Assembly (NCBI RefSeq): GCF_025151215.1
Contig: NZ_CP102286.1
Location: 248,001 to 312,000 of the forward strand
Length of the DNA: 64,000 bases
From: Parabacteroides merdae ATCC 43184
Lineage (GTDB): Bacteria; Bacteroidota; Bacteroidia; Bacteroidales; Tannerellaceae
Reading direction: 5' to 3'
Part shown: one piece after another, positions 38,475 to 48,437 of the stretch
Numbering within the stretch: the first letter of the stretch is position 1
How the letters are laid out: each line of letters starts with the position of its first letter
The notes under the pieces: model-generated
The model's database searches: none
The model's input: the letters and a program-made list of their open reading frames with translations, nothing else
Told to the model about the DNA's origin: nothing
Position numbers and translations under genes: made by a program

Positions 38475-39718
38475 TATTCCCGAAGGAAATACCGCATCAG
38501 GAACTCCCAGTTCTCGTGAACGATCGCTTTGCTACGTTCTTCACCGGCCAGGCTCTTCGCTTGCGCATCGGCTAACATGCCTTTTTCTTCCAATATTCTC
38601 AGCAGATACGGGCTGCATTTCCGGATCATGAAGAAGGACAAACCTTGGTTTTCCGCCTTTTTCTGATTGTAGAAAGGATTGTTTTCGTCTTTGATATACT
38701 CAACACCATCGGCCAGGACTTGCAAACCTTCTGACGGAGTGGCATAAACGGCAAATTTCCGGGAGGCGGTATCGCCTGTCGCTCCTTCCGTCTCGATGCC
38801 GATCTTCGTCAGGAAGTCGAGGAATTCACGCTTGTTTTGGAAATAAAGGAGTGCTTTTCCTTCTGCCGCTGCCGTGAATTTCTCAAAGTGCTCGGTCAGC
38901 ATTTTCTTGCTCTCTTCGGACACCGGTTCTTTGAATGCCTGTGACTTTTCACCTTCTTCAACGAACAAGCTGTGATCCGGATGGTCTGCCGGAAAGATCA
39001 GCGAAAGCCATTTGGGAGCCGTGTAAGCCAAAAATGCACTTTTGGAAATATGTGCCAGAGCCTCGTAGGCGGTCATGATGAACTGCTCGTCTTTCTCTTT
39101 CGTTTGTTCCCAATATTCCTTAACTGTATCTGTCAGTTCCTGGTGTGAATCGGTAAACAGGTAACATTGGTAATGAAACCAGTGAAGCAACTCGTTATAT
39201 TTGTCGACATCCTCATAGCGGGTTTCCGGGGCAAAGAGCTGTTGCAGCCGTTCGTTCTCCGGTGCAGTTGTCCATTCGTCACAGAACATCTGGTAGATCA
39301 GTTTGGCTGTGTCGCCGTTTGCCGCATTGTCGGGACTGACGAATGTGCCTTTGTGAAACCCGTGATACTGCTGTGTGTAATGCCAAAGCAAGAACCGGAT
39401 ATCTTCGTAGTTGACCTCGTCATCATAATAGTGATCGTCAGGTGTATAAAACGGCAGGAATTTACCGTATAAGGCTTTGTGTTCCGTGATGAATGAGCGC
39501 CAGATATTCAGACCGGAAATCACATCTTCGAAATAGGCAGCCATGCGTATACTGATCTGTTTGACCTCGTCCTTCTCAAAAGAATAGGCAAGACGTGTTT
39601 CTTCCAACATGCCGTAAATACGGTTTGCAATATTGGTATAATAGGAATCTGTCGGATCTGACTGTTTATAAGGGTGCAACTGCAACCAATCTTTCGGATA
39701 GATTTTAATGTTCTTCAT
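38471..39718 (-). CDS. DUF3843 family protein
   Basis: A 415-residue soluble protein without signal peptide or membrane segment, starting MKNIKIYPKDWLQLHPYKQS. Rich in aromatic and acidic residues, with FEDVISGLNIWRSFITEH (about 70-87) and RFLLWHYTQQYHG. It matches a Bacteroidetes-specific family I recognise as DUF3843 (function unknown). The frame runs upstream to 39898, but that region is promoter and terminator sequence (minus-strand -7 box TACATTTG at 39763-39770), so the start at 39718 is chosen. Confidence 0.75.
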   Translation of the reverse strand: MKNIKIYPKDWLQLHPYKQSDPTDSYYTNIANRIYGMLEETRLAYSFEKDEVKQISIRMAAYFEDVISGLNIWRSFITEHKALYGKFLPFYTPDDHYYDDEVNYEDIRFLLWHYTQQYHGFHKGTFVSPDNAANGDTAKLIYQMFCDEWTTAPENERLQQLFAPETRYEDVDKYNELLHWFHYQCYLFTDSHQELTDTVKEYWEQTKEKDEQFIMTAYEALAHISKSAFLAYTAPKWLSLIFPADHPDHSLFVEEGEKSQAFKEPVSEESKKMLTEHFEKFTAAAEGKALLYFQNKREFLDFLTKIGIETEGATGDTASRKFAVYATPSEGLQVLADGVEYIKDENNPFYNQKKAENQGLSFFMIRKCSPYLLRILEEKGMLADAQAKSLAGEERSKAIVHENWEFLMRYFLREY

Positions 39719-39824
39719 ACTATAGATTATTTGTGCCCAATCGAGCAATAATTTTAAGGTCACAAATGTAACAAATATTTTACAATTTATTGTCCGGCAG
39801 CACCTCGTCTTTGAACTGTTCGTG

Positions 39825-39863
39825 AATCCCCCTCCCGGCTGTGTGCAGAGAGGGGGATTTTTA
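39825..39863. terminator. Terminator between the beta-helix and DUF3843 genes
   Basis: AATCCCCCTC (39825-39834) pairs with GAGGGGGATT (39850-39859), with T residues continuing on the plus side. Confidence 0.65.
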
Positions 39864-39911
39864 TGTGGGGGCGGTTCGCGATCGCCCTCAGTTTGCATAT
39901 AATAAACAGGG

Positions 39912-42893
39912 TTAGCGTACGATTATTTTCCGTGGCATTTCTCTTGAGAGGTGTACAATGTAGACTCCTGCTGCCAATCCATTGAGCCGTGTGTCGCCTA
40001 CCGGAATGTTGCGGTAGAAGAGAGTGCTTCCGGCGAGGTTTACCACCTGTACCTGCTGCGGGGAAGAGGTGTGGATGAAGATCGTGCCGTCGGCGGTCCA
40101 TATCTTCGTGTCTGTTTCGATACTTTTGATACTTGTTGGAAGATTCTTCACGATGCCGGAGATAGAGACGACAATGTCTTCAGCCACGTTGTTGATCTTG
40201 TATCTGCCATTCGTGTCCGGTATGATCGTCTCGCCGCGATCGGTGGTGACAATAGGGATGGACTCACTATAGTTTTCATCCAAGGTGATGGCGAAGGTGA
40301 AACTGTATCCTTCCTCGACCGTATGGTCACCTGCCTGCTTGCTGAGTGTCGCACCTTCTACGGAGGGGAGAGTGACGGTGTAGTAGGTGGCTGCCGGCGG
40401 AGTATATATCCTCTTAAACTCGGCAGCGACTGTAAAATCACCGTCGGGAGCAGTAAAGCTGCCATCTGTATCAACCGTCACATTGTTATTACCCTGTCTT
40501 ACAGAGAAGCTTTTGATACTATATCCTGGTGAAGGAGTGGCGATTATAGTCATCGGTGTGCCTGCTGGGACCTGGTCACCGTTTTCAAAGAGGGTTTCTC
40601 CCTGGTCGGCTCCGATCGTGCCTTTGAGAGCTAGCGTGCCGTTCTCGACCGTTGTCGGAAGGGTGATGGCACACAATGTGGCGTCACCCGGATAGCGGTA
40701 GTTGAAACCGGCTTTATAGAGCATCTTATTGTCGGCCTTATGGGTGAAACTGTATGTACCCGACAGTTCGGAAGCCGTGATAATCGACTGATTATCCGAT
40801 GCTTTTCCGTTCAAATTGACCAGATGGAAATCTCCGGTCAGTCCGGTCCCTTCTATTTCCATAGTCTCTCCGTTCCCCATGTCGAGCCTGAATGCCGATG
40901 TCCGGTCCTTTTCTTTGATAAAAGAGTTTTCCAGGATGACTTTATCGATGGAGCGCAGTTCGGAAATCAGATAGGGAGTGTCGGCTGTTCCGCAGTTTCT
41001 GTAGGTTACATGTGTTTTGTGGTTATTGTTGCTGTCTATTTGTCCGATGGTGGTATGGCCTTTTTCTATGGTGATCTGGATTATTCCGCTGTAAGTGGGA
41101 GTTGGTGAATCTGCAGACAAGGAATAGTCGATGCCACTTATTCTTTTGACCTCTCCTCCTTTCACGTTTATGTTGATCTTCCCCTCGACAGCTGAGGAGC
41201 AACCGATCAGGCTCCCGGTGATTCTGCCGTCCAGAACGGTGAGATTGACATTTCCCGAAACTTTCCCGTGTACTGTATTATTGTAGTTAATACCAGCTCC
41301 GTGTACTTCCTGGATGGGATTATCTGCGGATGTGTCAAGTGTCACATCCGTGTTGCCTGCCGTGCCGGTTCCTTCCGTGTTGCCGATGATAAAGCCGCTG
41401 ACAACCGTGTTTTCGCCAGAGATATTCGTCGTGGCTGTACCGGTGACGTCCCCGTTCCAGCCACCTCCGTAGATATGGTTTAGAGTTCCTCCGGTAATGT
41501 TCAACTCGGTATTGCCGACTGTGCTTCCTGCGGCATGGCTTCCACCGAAAACAGAGTTGTTCACGGTTCCGCCCGATATGGTCACCTTGGTTGTCCCTGT
41601 GATGTTACCGGCATTGCCGCCGCCGTAGATCCAGCCGAATTGTCCGCTTTTGATTACGATATTGGTTTTGTCGATCGTATTGTTGTCTTTAGTTCCTCCC
41701 CAGATGTTACGTATGCCGGTCAGGGTGTTGCCGTTGTTGGTGTATGTCGACGGGCGGCAATCGACAGACTCGTCGAATGTCAAATCGTGGCCGTTGGCAT
41801 AAATGGTGCTCATGTTCAGTTTGATGCTTTTGAAGGTAAGGGCGGCTTGCAGTTCGAGGTCGCCGGCATATGTCAACGTTTTTCCGTCGCCTGTTATGAT
41901 ACAGGGTTTTGGAGGTGTGCTTGTAGCTGTTTCGTCGTCTAACAGAGTGATGATATTGATCGGTTCTTCGGAACCTGCGAGTGCAGCTGTTGCCTCCGCC
42001 CATGTTTTGTAACTTGTCCCGTTGAGGTCAACCTTGTCTTTGGTCACCGTGTTTCCTGTTATCTGGTTTGCGGTCAGTGCGCCTTTGCTATATATGGTTC
42101 CTTGATTATCCAGTGTTCCGTTTACGGTGAGCGAGCAGCCTGTCGGGATGAAAAGCGTCTGTCCGTTCTTGATGGTGCAGTCTCCTGACAGCGTCACGTC
42201 TCCGTATACTTCACCATAATATCCTAATGTCCCGGTGTTCCGGTAGTTGTAGAACAGAACGGAATTTTCCACCTTTATGTTGTGGTTGTAGAGAGGTAAA
42301 CCGGAAGGATTGGTCGTTTTTTCCCAAGTGATATCCAACCATGCATTGTTCCTGAGGATTGTTTCACCCGTTTTTCCCCACTCTCCGTTTTCGTCTTTGG
42401 CATTGCCTCCTACCGACAGGCCGTTTGTGATGACGGTCGAGCTTTCTATCACAAGTATGGCTTTGTTCTTGATCGTGCTCGTACCTGCGTTAAAAATGGC
42501 GCTGGGGGTGTTCGTGCTGTTCAGGGTTAAGGTCCCGTCTCCCTTTATAGTCAGGGTTCCGCCTGGGTCTTGCTCTGTGGAACCGATATTGAAGAGGATG
42601 GCCCTGCTTGCTCCTTCGATGTAATTGTCTCCTTGTAGCGTGATTGTTGAATTGGGAGGAAGCTCTATGCCCATCATCTGACTTGTCCTTAGGTCTATTC
42701 CGTCAAGAGCCAGTATCTTGTTGCTGAGGTCCCAACGATATCCGTTGCCGTTTATGTCTGTTGTAGCGTTTGCGCAGTCAATGGTGGTTGTGACGGTTTG
42801 AGAGGATACCGTAAATGGCATTAGTATCATGATACTAATCAATACGCCAAGAATCTGGCGTATTGTACTTTTAATATTTAAATCTCTATTCAT
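39912..42893 (-). CDS. Large exported beta-helix/adhesin-like protein with C-terminal sorting-like domain
   Basis: A 993-residue exported protein (signal peptide to VSSQ, about residue 31). The N-terminal part (about 32-190) is a beta-helical stretch like the Cthe_2159 carbohydrate-binding family. Residues about 410-620 contain glycine-rich turns of the form ISGGTVNNSVFGGSHA and IYGGGWNGDVTG, suggesting a right-handed parallel beta-helix. Two InlB B-repeat-like beta-grasp domains follow (about 745-840 and 845-920). The last 70 residues, ending GVYIVHLSREMPRKIIVR, resemble a type IX secretion tail. Whether this genome has type IX secretion cannot be seen. Probably a surface adhesin or glycan-binding protein. 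Confidence 0.72.
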   Translation of the reverse strand: MNRDLNIKSTIRQILGVLISIMILMPFTVSSQTVTTTIDCANATTDINGNGYRWDLSNKILALDGIDLRTSQMMGIELPPNSTITLQGDNYIEGASRAILFNIGSTEQDPGGTLTIKGDGTLTLNSTNTPSAIFNAGTSTIKNKAILVIESSTVITNGLSVGGNAKDENGEWGKTGETILRNNAWLDITWEKTTNPSGLPLYNHNIKVENSVLFYNYRNTGTLGYYGEVYGDVTLSGDCTIKNGQTLFIPTGCSLTVNGTLDNQGTIYSKGALTANQITGNTVTKDKVDLNGTSYKTWAEATAALAGSEEPINIITLLDDETATSTPPKPCIITGDGKTLTYAGDLELQAALTFKSIKLNMSTIYANGHDLTFDESVDCRPSTYTNNGNTLTGIRNIWGGTKDNNTIDKTNIVIKSGQFGWIYGGGNAGNITGTTKVTISGGTVNNSVFGGSHAAGSTVGNTELNITGGTLNHIYGGGWNGDVTGTATTNISGENTVVSGFIIGNTEGTGTAGNTDVTLDTSADNPIQEVHGAGINYNNTVHGKVSGNVNLTVLDGRITGSLIGCSSAVEGKININVKGGEVKRISGIDYSLSADSPTPTYSGIIQITIEKGHTTIGQIDSNNNHKTHVTYRNCGTADTPYLISELRSIDKVILENSFIKEKDRTSAFRLDMGNGETMEIEGTGLTGDFHLVNLNGKASDNQSIITASELSGTYSFTHKADNKMLYKAGFNYRYPGDATLCAITLPTTVENGTLALKGTIGADQGETLFENGDQVPAGTPMTIIATPSPGYSIKSFSVRQGNNNVTVDTDGSFTAPDGDFTVAAEFKRIYTPPAATYYTVTLPSVEGATLSKQAGDHTVEEGYSFTFAITLDENYSESIPIVTTDRGETIIPDTNGRYKINNVAEDIVVSISGIVKNLPTSIKSIETDTKIWTADGTIFIHTSSPQQVQVVNLAGSTLFYRNIPVGDTRLNGLAAGVYIVHLSREMPRKIIVR

Positions 42894-42984
42894 GTGTATG
42901 TAGTTATTTAGGTGTTATGAAAAAAGCATCCAATTTGATGAATGCCTCCTTTGGATGCAAGGGAGAGATTCACTTGGAGGTAGT

Positions 42985-43041
42985 GGAGATGTTTCCTTCG
43001 AGGCGAGGGAGTCTCTCCCTTGGCTCGAAGGAAACGTCTCC
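42985..43041. repeat. 57-base nested hairpin between two minus-strand genes
   Basis: GTTTCCTTCGAG (42991-43002) pairs perfectly with CTCGAAGGAAAC (43024-43035), extended outward by GGAGAT/GTCTCC and inward by GAGGGAG/CTCCCTT. No T run. It lies between the DUF4469 stop and the beta-helix gene start and may control read-through. Confidence 0.7.
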
Positions 43042-43048
43042 ATCGTTG

Positions 43049-43819
43049 TCAGAGTTCGCCGGGGCGTTCCTCGTCATTGCTTTTCCCGTCGCTCAAGAGG
43101 ATGGGGAAGCGGTAGGTGCGCGGGTTTTTCAGCATCTTGTTGCTGCTGCTGTATTGTGTTGTCACGCTCAGCGTGTACAGAACCTTTGTTTCGATGGCGG
43201 GGAGCATGACGGTGAGTTCGGATGGGGCGTTGCGGATGATGACCGGGCATTTCATCGGAGCTGCACCCTCTTCGTCCTTGGTCAGGAAGACGCCGACAGA
43301 CGGGTCGTCGCCTATCACTTTGGCATTGCTGCAACTGATCACGACGGGGCCTGCCGAGGTGATGATCTCGTTGACGCTGCCGGTCGTGCTGTCGGTGATG
43401 GAATTGATGACCGGACCTGTTTGGGCTGTGCCATTGCAGACGACTTTGGTTTTTTTCAGCTGGCTGCGCAGAAGCTGACCGGGCGTGTAGGAAACGCCTA
43501 AGGAATGTTTGACAGGATCGAACTGCGCGTTTTCACCGATAAACGAGCCGCGTGCGGTGACGAGGTATTGCCCGACGCCGTCTATTACGCTCTTACCTTC
43601 GGCGATGGCTTCTACTTTCGCTTTGTCGGCACGATCGAGGATATACTCGATGCTTTCCTGTTTGTACTCCGTACCTGCTTTCACGATACGGGCGGCTATC
43701 TGTTTGTTGTACAGAGTGCCGGTGATACGAGGGCGGCCGGTGTAGTCGCCTTCCTTCTCCGTCATGATGTTGTCGTAGAGATCGATGTTGAGAGTGATCT
43801 GTTCTTCTTCGTTGGTCAT
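43049..43819 (-). CDS. HU-like DNA-binding / DUF4469 protein
   Basis: A 256-residue protein: N-terminal domain (about 5-125) of the Bacteroidetes HU-like DNA-binding type with TGRPRITGTLYNKQIAARIV and the helix ESIEYILDRADKAKVEAIAE. The C-terminal DUF4469 Ig-like domain (about 140-245) contains VIGDDPSVGVFLTK. Members often sit beside surface proteins. No signal peptide. It lies 155 bp upstream of the beta-helix protein gene on the same strand and may be expressed with it. Confidence 0.8.
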   Translation of the reverse strand: MTNEEEQITLNIDLYDNIMTEKEGDYTGRPRITGTLYNKQIAARIVKAGTEYKQESIEYILDRADKAKVEAIAEGKSVIDGVGQYLVTARGSFIGENAQFDPVKHSLGVSYTPGQLLRSQLKKTKVVCNGTAQTGPVINSITDSTTGSVNEIITSAGPVVISCSNAKVIGDDPSVGVFLTKDEEGAAPMKCPVIIRNAPSELTVMLPAIETKVLYTLSVTTQYSSSNKMLKNPRTYRFPILLSDGKSNDEERPGEL

Positions 43820-44009
43820 GATTCCAATGTTTAAGTGCCCGGTGGTTGGCCGGGCGTTAACCGTTTGGAGGCAAAGATGGGGAGAGAAGGGCAGAAAGGA
43901 TGCCCAAAATCCGTAAAGTTGTGCCCGAAATCAGCAATGATGAGTATGATGTAGTTTTGTCCGTCGGGCGGACAGGGGTGTTCCTCTCGGGAGGGCGGGG
44001 GTATTCCTG

Positions 44010-45185
44010 TCATGTGCGGCTCCGGAACCGGGAAGGGGTTGTTTTCATCAGTTTCAGGAAATTCCGGTTGTAGGTGCTTGTAGACTGGAAACCGGACGAG
44101 AAAGCGATGTCTTCGATCGTGCGCTCGGCGTTTTCGGGCAGTAGCAGCAGGTCTGCGGAGTGGCCGATGCGGAGGCGGAGTACGTAGTCTTGGACCGTCA
44201 GCCCGGTGGCACGGCCGACAGCGGTCGAGAGCTTGTGTGGGTTTGCACCGATGGTCCTGGGCAGGTCGGATATCCTAAAGTCAGGGTCCAGATAGGGCTG
44301 CTCTTTCTGAAAATAGGCTTCTATGTCCTTGAAGAGACGGTTGTTGTCGTCATCCGGTTGGAGGTAGCAGATCAATTCTTCCATGTCCGCTCCGGCGGGA
44401 GGAGAAAAGGCTGAGTTCTGTTCACGGATGCGGGTTCGGACATCCCGATAGGTGGAACTGAAGTTTGCGTAGAAGATTCCGAAGGCGAAATAGAAAACGG
44501 TGAATAGGAAGGTCACGGTGATTTCGTGAGGCAGGTGAGGATTCAAGGCGAGGCTCAGCGTACAAAGGCCGATGCCTGAGGCAAGGAAGAACGCGCTTGT
44601 CACCTGTCCGAGTTTGAGCCACCTGTCTTCTGTCTTCACTCCTCCCAAGAGGGAGAGGTAAGTATGTCGTTCGTGCAGGAATAGTTTTGCATAGATGCCT
44701 GACTGGATGATGTAGGCAAGCAGATAGAGCGTGCGGATCAGGGAAGGCGGATTCGTGACCAGTGACTTCCATTCCGAGTAAGCATAGACGGGGTGGTCTT
44801 TCCAGATCAGGCATGCTCCGGCGTAGGCCAGGGTGAAGAGGAGGGAAGGAGTTGCGTGCAGCAGGATCCGCTGCCGGGTGGCATACTGTTCGTTGAACAG
44901 CAGGATCAGTGAGAATGTGAACAGCAGGGTTTGCGAGGAGGCGATCAGGGTGACGGGAAACGAGGCGATGTCCCATCCGACGGGTTGCCATTTTCTGGTG
45001 GTAAGCGAGATGAGGAGACCGATGGCCACGAGGAAGGTCGCAAATGCGAGGATCCGCCGTGCCTTCAGGTAAACAGGGTTTGTCTCGATATTGCCGTAGT
45101 TCAAGAACAGCAGGATGGCGCAACTGCCCAGGCAGGAAGTGGTGCTGGTGGCATAAGCGATGATGTATAAAGTGTGTATGTCCAT
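44010..45185 (-). CDS. Membrane-anchored AraC-family transcriptional regulator
   Basis: A 391-residue protein with seven predicted membrane helices in the first 235 residues (for example ILAFATFLVAIGLLISL, about 45-61). A cytoplasmic linker and a C-terminal AraC DNA-binding domain follow (about 285-390: DLPRTIGANPHKLSTAVG, then IEDIAFSSGFQSTSTYNRNF and TPSRFR). Such 7TM-AraC fusions are thought to sense an envelope signal and regulate nearby genes; candidates are the DUF4469/beta-helix genes or the divergent TonB operon. No ligand can be inferred. Confidence 0.88.
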   Translation of the reverse strand: MDIHTLYIIAYATSTTSCLGSCAILLFLNYGNIETNPVYLKARRILAFATFLVAIGLLISLTTRKWQPVGWDIASFPVTLIASSQTLLFTFSLILLFNEQYATRQRILLHATPSLLFTLAYAGACLIWKDHPVYAYSEWKSLVTNPPSLIRTLYLLAYIIQSGIYAKLFLHERHTYLSLLGGVKTEDRWLKLGQVTSAFFLASGIGLCTLSLALNPHLPHEITVTFLFTVFYFAFGIFYANFSSTYRDVRTRIREQNSAFSPPAGADMEELICYLQPDDDNNRLFKDIEAYFQKEQPYLDPDFRISDLPRTIGANPHKLSTAVGRATGLTVQDYVLRLRIGHSADLLLLPENAERTIEDIAFSSGFQSTSTYNRNFLKLMKTTPSRFRSRT

Positions 45186-45209
45186 TCTGCGGTCGTTGTG
45201 ATAGTTTTG

Positions 45210-45359
45210 TTATTCACATAGCCATCTTGTGATATTCTGTTCTTCGGCAAATTCCATGCAGACTTTGACGATGTCACGTCTGTCACTTTGGTAGGGGATG
45301 AGGCTTCTTTTGCCGAACCTGTGGAGGCTGGTTTGTATTCCGATTGGGAGTTTGCGCAT
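45210..45359 (-). pseudogene. Internally deleted AAA-ATPase/PD-(D/E)XK (DUF1703-type) remnant
   Basis: An open 49-codon frame begins MRKLPIGIQT, the hallmark start of a large Bacteroidetes ATPase-nuclease family of about 520 residues, and ends PYQSDRRDIVKVCMEFAEEQ then NITRWLCE, like that family's C-terminus. Both ends are present while roughly 470 internal residues, including Walker motifs and nuclease site, are absent. The frame is kept open, so a peptide could be made, but it cannot have the parent's activity. It lies 24 bp upstream of the AraC gene and transcription could run into it. Confidence 0.75.
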
Positions 45360-45556
45360 GACCTAGTTCATCGTATATTGTTTATTTAATTGTTTCCAAA
45401 GATACTATAAATAGTTTCTTAGCAGTCTTTTTTCTCGTAAAATCTGCTATGGGTGGTCGCTTTGTCAAATGGTTGCTTTCTTTTTGTTGTCAACGGATTG
45501 TAATAATCGTTTTTACAATGTAATTCTGTTTACATCTTCTTGCAATACGTCCCTTC

Positions 45557-45564
45557 TACTTTTG
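45557..45564 (+). promoter_or_regulatory. -7 box for the TonB receptor operon
   Basis: TACTTTTG, 30 bp before the ATG; upstream 200 bp are AT-rich with no gene. Confidence 0.6.
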
Positions 45565-45594
45565 CCGGCAAATAAATGTAACAAGTAATAAGGA

Positions 45595-48393
45595 ATGGGA
45601 AACAAGTGTGAAACAGGCAATGTGAAGAGGTTCTTTCTTTTGTTGTTGGGGAGTTTTCTTTCGTTGTCTGCCTGGGCGCAGACAGGCGTTATTTGCGGAA
45701 CGGTGTCGGATGCCAAATTCAAAGATGCGTTGATCGGTGCTTCGGTCGTGATCGAAGGGACTACGGTGGGGGCCATTGCCGACGTGGAGGGAAACTTCCG
45801 TATAGAGAATGTCAAACCGGGAAAATATACGATTGTCGCTTCTTATGTCTCTTATAAATCGGAAACCATTCGTGATGTCGTGGTGAAAGCCCATCAGGAG
45901 TCGGTGCTGAGAATCGAACTGTCCGATGCCGACCTGCAACTTCAGAATGTGGTGGTCGTGGCACAACGAAAGTTGGGAACGGAAACCGCCATTATCAATA
46001 CGGTACGGAAAAGCCTGCCGGTCGTAAGCGGTATTTCAGCCCAACAGATCGGCAAGACACAGGACAGTGATGCCGCCGAGGTGTTGCGCCGTATTCCGGG
46101 GCTTACGATCGTGGATGACCGTTTTGTGGTGGTCCGGGGGCTGGCGCAACGATATAATAATGTATGGCTGAACGAGGCGACCACTCCTTCGAGCGAGACG
46201 GACAGCCGGGCATTCTCGTTCGATGTGCTTCCTTCTTCGCTGATCGACAATATGATGGTCTATAAGAGTCCGTCTGCCGAGCTGCCGGCCGATTTCTCCG
46301 GTGGTTTCGTGCAAGTGATGACCAAGAATATACCGGACGGGAATACCTTCAACGTATCTTACCAGATGGGATTTAATACGAATGCTACTTTCCGGAGTTT
46401 CCAGCTGACGGACGGGAGTTGGAAGGACTATCTCGGATTTGGGGCCGGGGTGCGGAGTTTGCCCTCTTCTTTCCCTTCTCATTTAGGGGATTATTCGACA
46501 GAGGAAGCCGCTGCCTTTACACGGCGGATCAACCAGAGGTGGGGAATCAACAGGTTCACGGCTATTCCGGACCAAAAGATTTCGCTCACTTCACACCGCT
46601 CCTTCGATGCAGGCGACTGGAAGATCGGGAATATTGCGAATGTGAACTGGAGTACCGGTTACGATTATTCGGAGACGGTGAATAATAACTATATCGCCTA
46701 TGATGTGGCGAACGATCTCTCACGTCCGCGCTTTGAGTACAACGATGTCCGCTATAAGAATACCTCCAAGTTAGGAGCCTTGTTCAACTGGTCGTTTATG
46801 AAAGGCGATCATAAATACGAGTTTCGTAACTTTTTTAGCCAGCGTGGTGTTTCCGCCCTGACACAGAGGGAAGGGATGAACTATTATTCTGACAAGGCGA
46901 TCCGCAAGTGGGAATCCCTTTATACCGGACGTACGACCTATTCAGGGCAGCTTGACGGCACGCATACGTTACAGGAGGATATCAACAAAGTGGACTGGAC
47001 TGCCGGCTATGCTTTTGCTGCCTATCGGGAACCGGACCGCAAGATCGTCAATTCCATCCTCGACGAGACGAAGACGGACTTACCGAATTATTACGTCTCC
47101 GATCCGATGCGCTATTACCAGGACTTGAAGGATCACGGTGTTTCGCTCGCTGCCAATTATGAACATAAGTTCACTGTCTCCGACAAGTTCGCCCCTGTTC
47201 TTGACGGTGGTGTCTATGGAGAATATAAGAGTCGTACGTTCGATGCTCGCCGATTCGGTTACAATCTGTTAGGTAAAGGGTATGACCGGTATGCCGATTG
47301 GGATTATACGGGGCTGTTCTGTGATGAGAACATTTCGGCAGACAGGATATGGATGCGTGAGACGACGACGAACAGCGACTCCTATACTTCCGAAAATATC
47401 TTGGGAGCCGCTTATGTCTCTGCCAAGTTGAACTACGGGGAGGCGCTGAATGCCAATATCGGTGTCCGTATGGAATATTATAACCTTAAAATGGATGGTT
47501 ACAGTTCAGACGGTACGACTCCTGTTCACTTGGATAACCGGACGAGCGATTTTTTTCCTTCCGTCAATATCTCTTACAACCTGTCTGCGAAACACCTTGT
47601 GCGTGCTGCTTACGGCCGTTCGGTCAACCGGCCGGAGTTCCGTGAGGTAGTACCATATGTGTATTTTAATTTCGAGCGGGATGCGAATATAGTCGGTAAT
47701 ACCGAATTGAAGAATGCTTATGCGGACAATCTGGAGGTGCGTTATGAATTCTATCCGGCATCCGGCGAGATGATAACAGTCGGTGCATTCTACAAACGGT
47801 TCAAGGATCCGATCGAGGAAACCTATAACGAGGCGGGTTCCGGTTTACAATATACCTATCACAATGCGAAGAATGCCGAGACGTTCGGCATTGAGTTGGA
47901 TATGAAGAAAAGCCTTGACTTTATCGGATTAAGAGGGTTGAGCTTGGTCTGTAATGCCGCCTATATCCATAGCCGTGTCCGCTTTGAGGAAGGAGCGCCT
48001 GAACGTGACCGGCCATTGGCGGGTCAATCTCCTTATCTGGTGAATGCCGGTCTGTTTTATCAGCACGATGACAAGGGAATCTCCGCTTCGCTACTTTACA
48101 ACCGTATCGGGAAGCGCATCGAGTCGGTCGGTGTCCCGATGCAGGACCAGAATGAAGATATTCCCGACATATATGAGATGCCTCGTAATTCCCTGGATTT
48201 GACTTTTTCGAAGAAGATCGGCAAAGCTGTTGAGATCAAAGCTGGGATTCAGGATATGCTGAACTCTAAAATCGAATACAAACAGTTCGTGAAGTTGACG
48301 GACAAGAACGGCGGCAAGCGTGAACGTGAACAGTTGGTACGCAGCTACCGTCCGGGAGTGGATATTAATGTCGGTGTTTCCCTCAAGTTTTAA
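45595..48393 (+). CDS. TonB-dependent outer-membrane receptor
   Basis: A 932-residue receptor: signal peptide to SAWAQ (about residue 29), carboxypeptidase-like regulatory domain (about 32-110, ALIGASVVIEGTTVGAIADV), plug with DAAEVLRRIPGLTIVDDR (about 153-170) and FSGGFVQVMTKN. The barrel ends VDINVGVSLKF. It differs from SusC proteins in length and plug motifs, and its downstream partner is not a SusD protein. Ligand unknown. First gene of an apparent three-gene operon. Confidence 0.9.
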   Translation: MGNKCETGNVKRFFLLLLGSFLSLSAWAQTGVICGTVSDAKFKDALIGASVVIEGTTVGAIADVEGNFRIENVKPGKYTIVASYVSYKSETIRDVVVKAHQESVLRIELSDADLQLQNVVVVAQRKLGTETAIINTVRKSLPVVSGISAQQIGKTQDSDAAEVLRRIPGLTIVDDRFVVVRGLAQRYNNVWLNEATTPSSETDSRAFSFDVLPSSLIDNMMVYKSPSAELPADFSGGFVQVMTKNIPDGNTFNVSYQMGFNTNATFRSFQLTDGSWKDYLGFGAGVRSLPSSFPSHLGDYSTEEAAAFTRRINQRWGINRFTAIPDQKISLTSHRSFDAGDWKIGNIANVNWSTGYDYSETVNNNYIAYDVANDLSRPRFEYNDVRYKNTSKLGALFNWSFMKGDHKYEFRNFFSQRGVSALTQREGMNYYSDKAIRKWESLYTGRTTYSGQLDGTHTLQEDINKVDWTAGYAFAAYREPDRKIVNSILDETKTDLPNYYVSDPMRYYQDLKDHGVSLAANYEHKFTVSDKFAPVLDGGVYGEYKSRTFDARRFGYNLLGKGYDRYADWDYTGLFCDENISADRIWMRETTTNSDSYTSENILGAAYVSAKLNYGEALNANIGVRMEYYNLKMDGYSSDGTTPVHLDNRTSDFFPSVNISYNLSAKHLVRAAYGRSVNRPEFREVVPYVYFNFERDANIVGNTELKNAYADNLEVRYEFYPASGEMITVGAFYKRFKDPIEETYNEAGSGLQYTYHNAKNAETFGIELDMKKSLDFIGLRGLSLVCNAAYIHSRVRFEEGAPERDRPLAGQSPYLVNAGLFYQHDDKGISASLLYNRIGKRIESVGVPMQDQNEDIPDIYEMPRNSLDLTFSKKIGKAVEIKAGIQDMLNSKIEYKQFVKLTDKNGGKREREQLVRSYRPGVDINVGVSLKF

Positions 48394-48437
48394 AGTGAAT
48401 TAGAATATATCTCTATTACAAACAAAATGTTTTTATT

